This document shows positions 59,121 through 64,000 of a stretch of DNA of 64,000 nucleotides, piece after piece (position 1 is the stretch's first letter; every line of letters begins with the position of its first letter). A model generated the notes under the pieces. The model did no database searches, was not told the DNA's origin, and saw only the letters and a list, made by a program, of their open reading frames with translations. The DNA lies in the NCBI GenBank assembly GCA_948470475.1, contig OX419345.1:5935590-5999589 (forward strand), in the 5' to 3' direction. The stretch comes from Galaxea fascicularis (Eukaryota; Cnidaria; Anthozoa; Scleractinia; Euphylliidae). The position numbers and the translations under genes are program-made.

Positions 59121-60455
59121 ATGTCTGTCCAAGAAAACTGGCAAACAAAGATGCCCACCATCAGAGAAAGAACCACGTTTATGTTCAACAACGATCTCTT
59201 CAGCGATGTGAAGTTTGTGGTTCGCAAGAGCGACGGCGAAAGTGAAAGTAAGCAAGCTATTCCAGCTCATAAGTTTGTTCTGTCGATTGGCAGTCCTGTG
59301 TTTGAAGCCATGTTTTACGGTGAGCTGAAGGAGACAAGAGACTCTATTGAACTGCCTGACTGTGAGTACGAGAGTCTGTTGGAGTTGCTTCGTTTCATGT
59401 ACAGCGATGATGTGAATTTGAGCGGAAGTAATGTGATGGGAGTATTATATTTGGCGAAGAAATACATGGTGCCTTCACTTGCTGAGAAATGCTCGAAGTA
59501 TTTGCAAAGCAGTTTAGATGCATCAAATGTTTTCAGCGTTCTGCCTTCGGCTGAAAGATATGAGGAGAAAGAGCTGGTGGACCGATGCTGGAAAGTGATC
59601 GACAAACAGACGGAAGCGGCGCTGAAATCAGATGCATTTGCGACAATTGATAGGTCCTTACTTGAGGCAGTAGTCTCAAGGGACACTTTGAGCATTGAAG
59701 AAGTCGACTTGTTCAAAGCCGTTGATCTGTGGGCAGCACAACAGTGCCAGGAACAAGGGTTAGTGGTCAGTGGTGAACTGAAAAGAAAAATTATTGGAGA
59801 AAAAGTTTTCAAAGCAATCCGTTTCCCAGTAATGAAAGAAAAAGAATTTGCAACTGTCGTCCTTGATTCAAAAATTCTTTCCTATGATGAAATGGTCTTG
59901 TTAGTTAAGTTTTTCAATGGAGCACTGTCTTCTCCAGTGGGATTTTCAGCAACCAGGCGGACTGGCGCCTGTGCTCCTCGCACTGATCCATCTCGATGCA
60001 GTCCATTTTGTTCGCTCACCGTGAATGATAGTTTGAGGACAGACTTTTTAAATTTGTCAGTCGACAAAGACGTCATGTTACATGGGCTAAGTTTGTTTGG
60101 CAGCGAGAACAATCACTACAGTGTGAGATTAGATGTATTAGATTATAGGCATCATTCCATCATAGCGTCCAAGAGTGGTACGTTCTTTTCAAAGGTAATG
60201 GCAATGCCGTACCGAGTCGGTCGTTATTATGGATTTGAAATCCTGTTTGACTCGCTAGTTCTTTTGAAGAGTACTACTGAGTACAGAATCGAGGCAAAAA
60301 TATCTGGACCATCCTCTTGGAGTGGAAATCTTCGCTTTACCAGTGTTCAGATGTCTGATGTGAAGTTCATGTTTGCTGATAGTAAACAGCGAGATGGGAA
60401 CGGAACAACTGCTGCAGGTGGCCAATTTGCTGAATTTCTGTATTCGTTGCATTAG
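59121..60455 (+). CDS. BTB-BACK-PHR domain protein (BTBD1/2/3/6-like)
   Basis: A single-exon gene of 444 residues. The BTB domain (about 15-130) shows NNDLFSDVKFVV, IPAHKFVLSIGSPVFEAMFY and LLRFMYSDDVNL; a BACK region follows (about 135-245, with ALKSDAFATIDRSLLEAVV and VDLFKAVDLWA). The C-terminus is a PHR domain (about 290-442, ending VQMSDVKFMFADSK and GGQFAEFLYSL). Proteins of this build act as substrate adaptors for cullin-3 ubiquitin ligases; BTBD6 works in neuronal differentiation in vertebrates. The frame stays open a few codons upstream, but the first ATG is at 59121. Vertebrate relatives have introns, so the lack of introns suggests an origin by retroposition or an intron-poor lineage expansion. 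AATAAA lies 180 bp after the stop. Confidence 0.93.
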   Translation: MSVQENWQTKMPTIRERTTFMFNNDLFSDVKFVVRKSDGESESKQAIPAHKFVLSIGSPVFEAMFYGELKETRDSIELPDCEYESLLELLRFMYSDDVNLSGSNVMGVLYLAKKYMVPSLAEKCSKYLQSSLDASNVFSVLPSAERYEEKELVDRCWKVIDKQTEAALKSDAFATIDRSLLEAVVSRDTLSIEEVDLFKAVDLWAAQQCQEQGLVVSGELKRKIIGEKVFKAIRFPVMKEKEFATVVLDSKILSYDEMVLLVKFFNGALSSPVGFSATRRTGACAPRTDPSRCSPFCSLTVNDSLRTDFLNLSVDKDVMLHGLSLFGSENNHYSVRLDVLDYRHHSIIASKSGTFFSKVMAMPYRVGRYYGFEILFDSLVLLKSTTEYRIEAKISGPSSWSGNLRFTSVQMSDVKFMFADSKQRDGNGTTAAGGQFAEFLYSLH

Positions 60456-60633
60456 TTGTCATTCGAAGACAGTTACTGAGGTGACTGGAGTAGATTCTTG
60501 TTTTAAAAAGTTACAGGAGTCATAGCATCCTGGGCAAAATCGGGAATACAGAAAGTTTATTTTTAGCATAAATTTGAGTGATGACCTACTAGATTCTGTC
60601 CAAAGATTATGTTAAAATCAATTTGCATAGGAC

Positions 60634-60639
60634 AATAAA
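60634..60639 (+). terminator. Poly(A) signal of the BTB-PHR gene
   Basis: AATAAA 178 bp after the stop codon. Two more AATAAA at 61155-61160 and 61167-61172 lie in a partly duplicated context (AGAGTACTGC / TGAGTACTGC) and could serve a longer transcript. Confidence 0.5.
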
Positions 60640-61820
60640 TGAGTACTGCTTAGCAAGGCGATGAATTCGAATTAATGTGTTCGTAAAGAGTGAATTATCA
60701 GCTATCATTTTTGGTATTGAATGATGGGATACTGGGATTGAAACCTGGGGCGTTTTCCATTTACACGGAAAACCCGGAAATTCTGGTTGGAAAATCAAAT
60801 GGTACACACCATTCCACTTGGAACGTTTCAGAAATAATGGACCATCGGCTTAATCAATGCACATTTCCTGTTCTTTCTTAGCTTCCCAACTGATACTAGT
60901 ACATTTTGGGGCTTATCCATTTTGTATTTGAACAAGCTGTAGCATTGAACATTTGAACATAAAATTTCCACCCGGACGGATCCTGTAAATGGAAAGCGCC
61001 CCGGTATACTTTGTTAAATATGTAACAATTGGTGTTGTATGAGTGACCATCTCGGCCCCCCATTTTATCTCTCATGCGATTGACTCTTTGTGGCTGTTAA
61101 GCAGAGCTTTAAATTTGAATTATAATCTTAGATTTTGTTCAAAAATTATGTCAAAATAAATGCCACAATAAAGAGTACTGCATAACTAGTGTACCTTGTT
61201 AAAAATTTAGCCCTGTCTCTGCCTAGATGCCAAGGTAAATCATTGGCATTCAAACTAGTAAGGAGGATTAGGTATAATGTATTCATGCGTATTTATAAGT
61301 GATCCTGCATATTTGCCCTTTCAACCCCACGATCTCAATATTAATTCTCCTTACATTGTAAGTATATTGCAAGGAGAAATTACTCATTGGTCATTGTTGG
61401 AGGTAAAGGAGTTAATAAGCATCACTGTAATACAATAGAAACAATAGCCTTGCTCATATAACTGAAAATACTGCTACAAGTATTGTGATTGGTAGTAAAC
61501 ATTTTTGTTAAATTAAAGTTTTTTTAATCCGATCTGTTTCCTGTCTTCTAAATTTTCGGTATCTTCTATCCACCTTCATCAGAGCTGAAATGTCAAAAGG
61601 TGGTTGGTCATTGCTCGCGCTACAAGCTCGTGTGCACTCGTTTTCCTTTCATCTTGAATTAACGGTATGTATGTCTCTCAGTGATGTAATTATGTGATTT
61701 TGAAAGTCGCCGTCACGTATCTACAAAAATCACCAGTGCGCATACAATAGCCTTGTTTGACGGTGTTTCATTGGAGATAGCAAAAGAAACCTACATTACG
61801 AACTTTTTTTAGTGTTATTT
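60640..61820. other. Intergenic after the BTB-PHR gene
   Basis: Holds the additional poly(A) signals and the MITE copy at 61317-61415. No gene seen. Confidence 0.45.
61317..61415. mobile_element. TTAACCC-type MITE, short copy
   Basis: CCCTTTCAACCCCACGATCTC at one end, GGAGGTAAAGGAGTTAA at the other, with ATTAATTCTCCTTACATTGT inside. Same layout as the element at 23121. Confidence 0.5.
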
Positions 61821-61840
61821 AAACACATTTGAACTTCCAG

Positions 61841-62003
61841 CATCAATCAAGAAGACTGATGAGAGCAACACAAGAGGTGCCACTCCAAGAGTTTTCTCTC
61901 CCCCCCGAACAGCTGCTAAGATCGAGGAAGAAGAGGAAGAGTGGATTCGGACCGCAAACACAATGTATAACACAGGAAAAAATGACAGATTCCCATGTTG
62001 GTA
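61841..62003 (+). CDS. Possible coding exon (uncertain)
   Basis: After a good acceptor (TTTGAACTTCCAG, ending 61840) an open frame reads SIKKTDESNTRGATPRVFS, then PPRTAAKIEEEEEEWIRTAN, and stops at TAA 62001-62003. The composition is gene-like (charged, no low-complexity hydrophobic run), but no family is recognised and no partner exon was found. It could equally be chance. Confidence 0.25.
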
Positions 62004-62310
62004 ATACAATGGGTTCTTATTGGGTTTTTATAATAATCCCAACAAAAACCCAAACATTGACTAAATTGGGAAAATGAGACTGTTCCCAATGTCCATTTTG
62101 TTGGGTATTGTAATTTCCCATGTTTGGGTGTTTTACAATATCCCATAGTTGGAAAATCACAATCAAAAATGGGATTTTATTGGGAAACATAAAGAAAATT
62201 CCCACTCTACCAAATTGGGAATTAACATTGCTTTTTTTTAATTACCAATAAGAAACCAATTCTAACTTGAAATGGGAATTTAAGATTAATCCCAATTTCT
62301 ACCCAATGTT
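61990..62310. repeat. Cluster of CCCAA/TTGGG motifs
   Basis: About 18 occurrences of CCCAA, CCCAT or their reverse complements TTGGG/ATGGG in about 320 bp, alternating between strands (for example TTGGGTTTTTATAATAATCC, then AATCCCAACAAAAACCC). There is no exact period and no single pair of arms. Possibly a decayed array of short inverted units. Confidence 0.55.
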
Positions 62311-63753
62311 TTGCATATTTTTTTGAATATTTTCAATTGAACCCACTCGGGGGAGCTCTGATTTTTATCAAAGAACACTATCTTGGGCTAATAAAGCCAA
62401 CAGCAATTATTATTGTAAACCTTCCTTAAACAAAAAACATTTTTTACTGAAACATCACAAATTAAAACAGCTCAAACTATTTTCATATAATTATATAAGC
62501 AATCCAGTATGTTTGCAGAAGGTTTTTAATAATTACTGATTTGTCTACAAATCTACAAGATAAACAGGAAACCTGGCCTCTCTACATAAGCCAAGAACAG
62601 TCAAAAGTAATAACTCCAACCTTTCCATTTTATTAGGAAGAACTTAGATGTAACTTACAGGTTTAATGCAGTTCAAAGCAGACATGTTACTATTAAAAGT
62701 ATTATAATACAACAAACGTTTAAGATATCGTACTCAACTGTATCAACTCAACACAATGTGTAACCGTAAAAACGTGCATAAAAGAACCTGTGTTTCCGTT
62801 TCAGGCTGATGCCATTCTTGTATATTGGGTCCTGGATCAGTGAAAAATCAGCCTAAAGCTGTTCTTAACATGTTCTTAAATTCTCTCTGAAAATTATACA
62901 CTGTATTGGACAACTGACACTGCTTTATTAATTGACTCCATCCTCTCAAATCAATAGGTGCTTGAACCAAATAACCAACACAGCAACATCCTAGTATTTC
63001 CTTATATATATGAAAACAGTTGAATTTATCAGGCTTAATTGGTTTTTATGTATATGGTGTTCTTTTTACCAAATTTCAGCCTGGATTGAGGTTCTTAATC
63101 CACTTGTTTTTACTGTATTAGCACAATGTTATAATCAAATAAACATACTTGCAAGTAAATAAAGCATCCTTAGGTCTGCAATGCAAGCTAATTCTTAATG
63201 TTTTTTATTAGAATAAATTCTTCAAAACTGGTCTTTCACTTTCCTTTTTTCCTTGCTATAATCTGGATTCATTCTTTGGCAATGTTTTCAATACACATAA
63301 GTGGTGGAAAAAGTTTTTTCAATTTTCCATGCAAAAAGATCCAAAAATTATGCCTGACAGTTGTTTTTACATTTTGAGCCCCCCATCAATTAATGCACAA
63401 GTAGTTTCCAGTCTACAAGAACTACAAATGAAACTTCTGTTAGAGTGCCAACTGTTTTTCCTGGGTATTTTTTGGTGAAATACAATGCAACCTCATCTGC
63501 TTCTCCGAACATAAAATAAAATAACATATTATGTTCCACTGTTTGTATCAGCGTGGAAATGGGTATCTATGACCTAGACTTTTCCTGTTCCATCACTCAC
63601 AATTAAGACAGATTTTTTTTTTTTGGCAAATGAAAACAGCAAAATGTTGCCCTCTTTGCAAGGAAAACTGAGTAAGATTATAACACGTAAAGTGCAAGTA
63701 AAAGGATCACTTGAAGGCGATAACCAAACTGTTTTCGTGTCTGAAACATGCAT
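62311..63753. other. AT-rich stretch, no gene seen
   Basis: No frame of interest. AATAAA on the minus strand (63204-63209) could serve the possible terminal exon at 63754. Confidence 0.4.
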
Positions 63754-63898
63754 TTAATGTTTTTGTAGGTTTGTTTCAAATATTTCACTGACATCATAAT
63801 CATCAAGAAGTATGCCTGGTTGATCAACGTATCTATCATACATACTATTCCCTTCAGAAATTGCTTCTGCTACAGCAGAATGCCACTTATTAAAAAGC
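63754..63898 (-). CDS. Possible terminal exon of a minus-strand gene entering from the right
   Basis: After the acceptor GTGGAAG (exon from 63898) the minus strand reads 47 codons and a TAA stop (63754-63756): LFNKWHSAVAEAISEGNSMY followed by DRYVDQPGILLDDYDVSEIF. Composition and the stop placement look like a real C-terminus, and a minus-strand AATAAA lies about 550 bp further. I do not recognise the family; it could also be a transposon remnant. Confidence 0.35.
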
Positions 63899-64000
63899 CT
63901 TCCACAATGCAGCAGTAATAGTTTACAAGATTTTGAGCCATTTTAGCAAGTAAAACAGAAATAATCGTACATGCACTACTTCCTCTTCTTTCACCTAGTT

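Noticed and set aside
59315..59812. 165-codon frame, minus strand
   Set aside because: Antisense shadow of the BTB-BACK coding region.

Overview
The window is animal nuclear DNA: AT-rich, with intron-split genes (GT/AG junctions, phases that join), long introns, and many short inverted-repeat transposons. The gene set (VPS53, a PIM-like kinase, a cnidarian-style class A GPCR, a BTB-BACK-PHR protein, a C2H2 factor) and the repeat types (Penelope-like, CR1/L2-like, many foldback elements) suggest an anthozoan cnidarian, probably a stony coral. The organism is an inference from gene style and repeats; no marker gene is present.

Layout. 1-10568 (minus): the 5' part of VPS53, eight exons whose phases all join, with introns full of repeats (a tRNA-derived SINE, a Penelope-like GIY-YIG fragment, a shrunken hAT-like element, a TTAA-flanked foldback). 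Its promoter, with a YY1-like site over the start codon, may be shared with a plus-strand five-finger C2H2 gene at 14386-17659. 17660-29700 is mostly intergenic repeat relics, including a perfect 100-bp palindrome and two Harbinger-like MITEs. 29801-36847 (plus): a five-exon gene with TATA box, signal peptide, three 29-residue repeats, a long charged coiled coil and an acidic-then-basic tail. It matches no family I know and is the best candidate here for something undescribed.

36848-42199 is gene-poor. 42200-43204 (minus) is an intronless-coding rhodopsin-class GPCR that lacks the usual TM3/ECL2 cysteine. 45250-49560 holds tandem duplications, another MITE and a 5'-truncated LINE with an open reverse transcriptase frame. 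51400-56754 (minus) is a complete nine-exon PIM-like kinase of 416 residues with an unusual basic N-terminal extension. 59121-60455 (plus) is an intronless BTB-BACK-PHR protein. The last 3.5 kb has two possible coding exons and a curious cluster of CCCAA/TTGGG motifs.

The genes look like independent neighbours rather than one pathway: membrane traffic (VPS53), transcription (C2H2), signalling (GPCR, kinase), ubiquitin adaptor (BTB) and a secreted structural-type protein. Exon joins were worked out by hand from splice sites, phase and family similarity; none was tested against transcripts.
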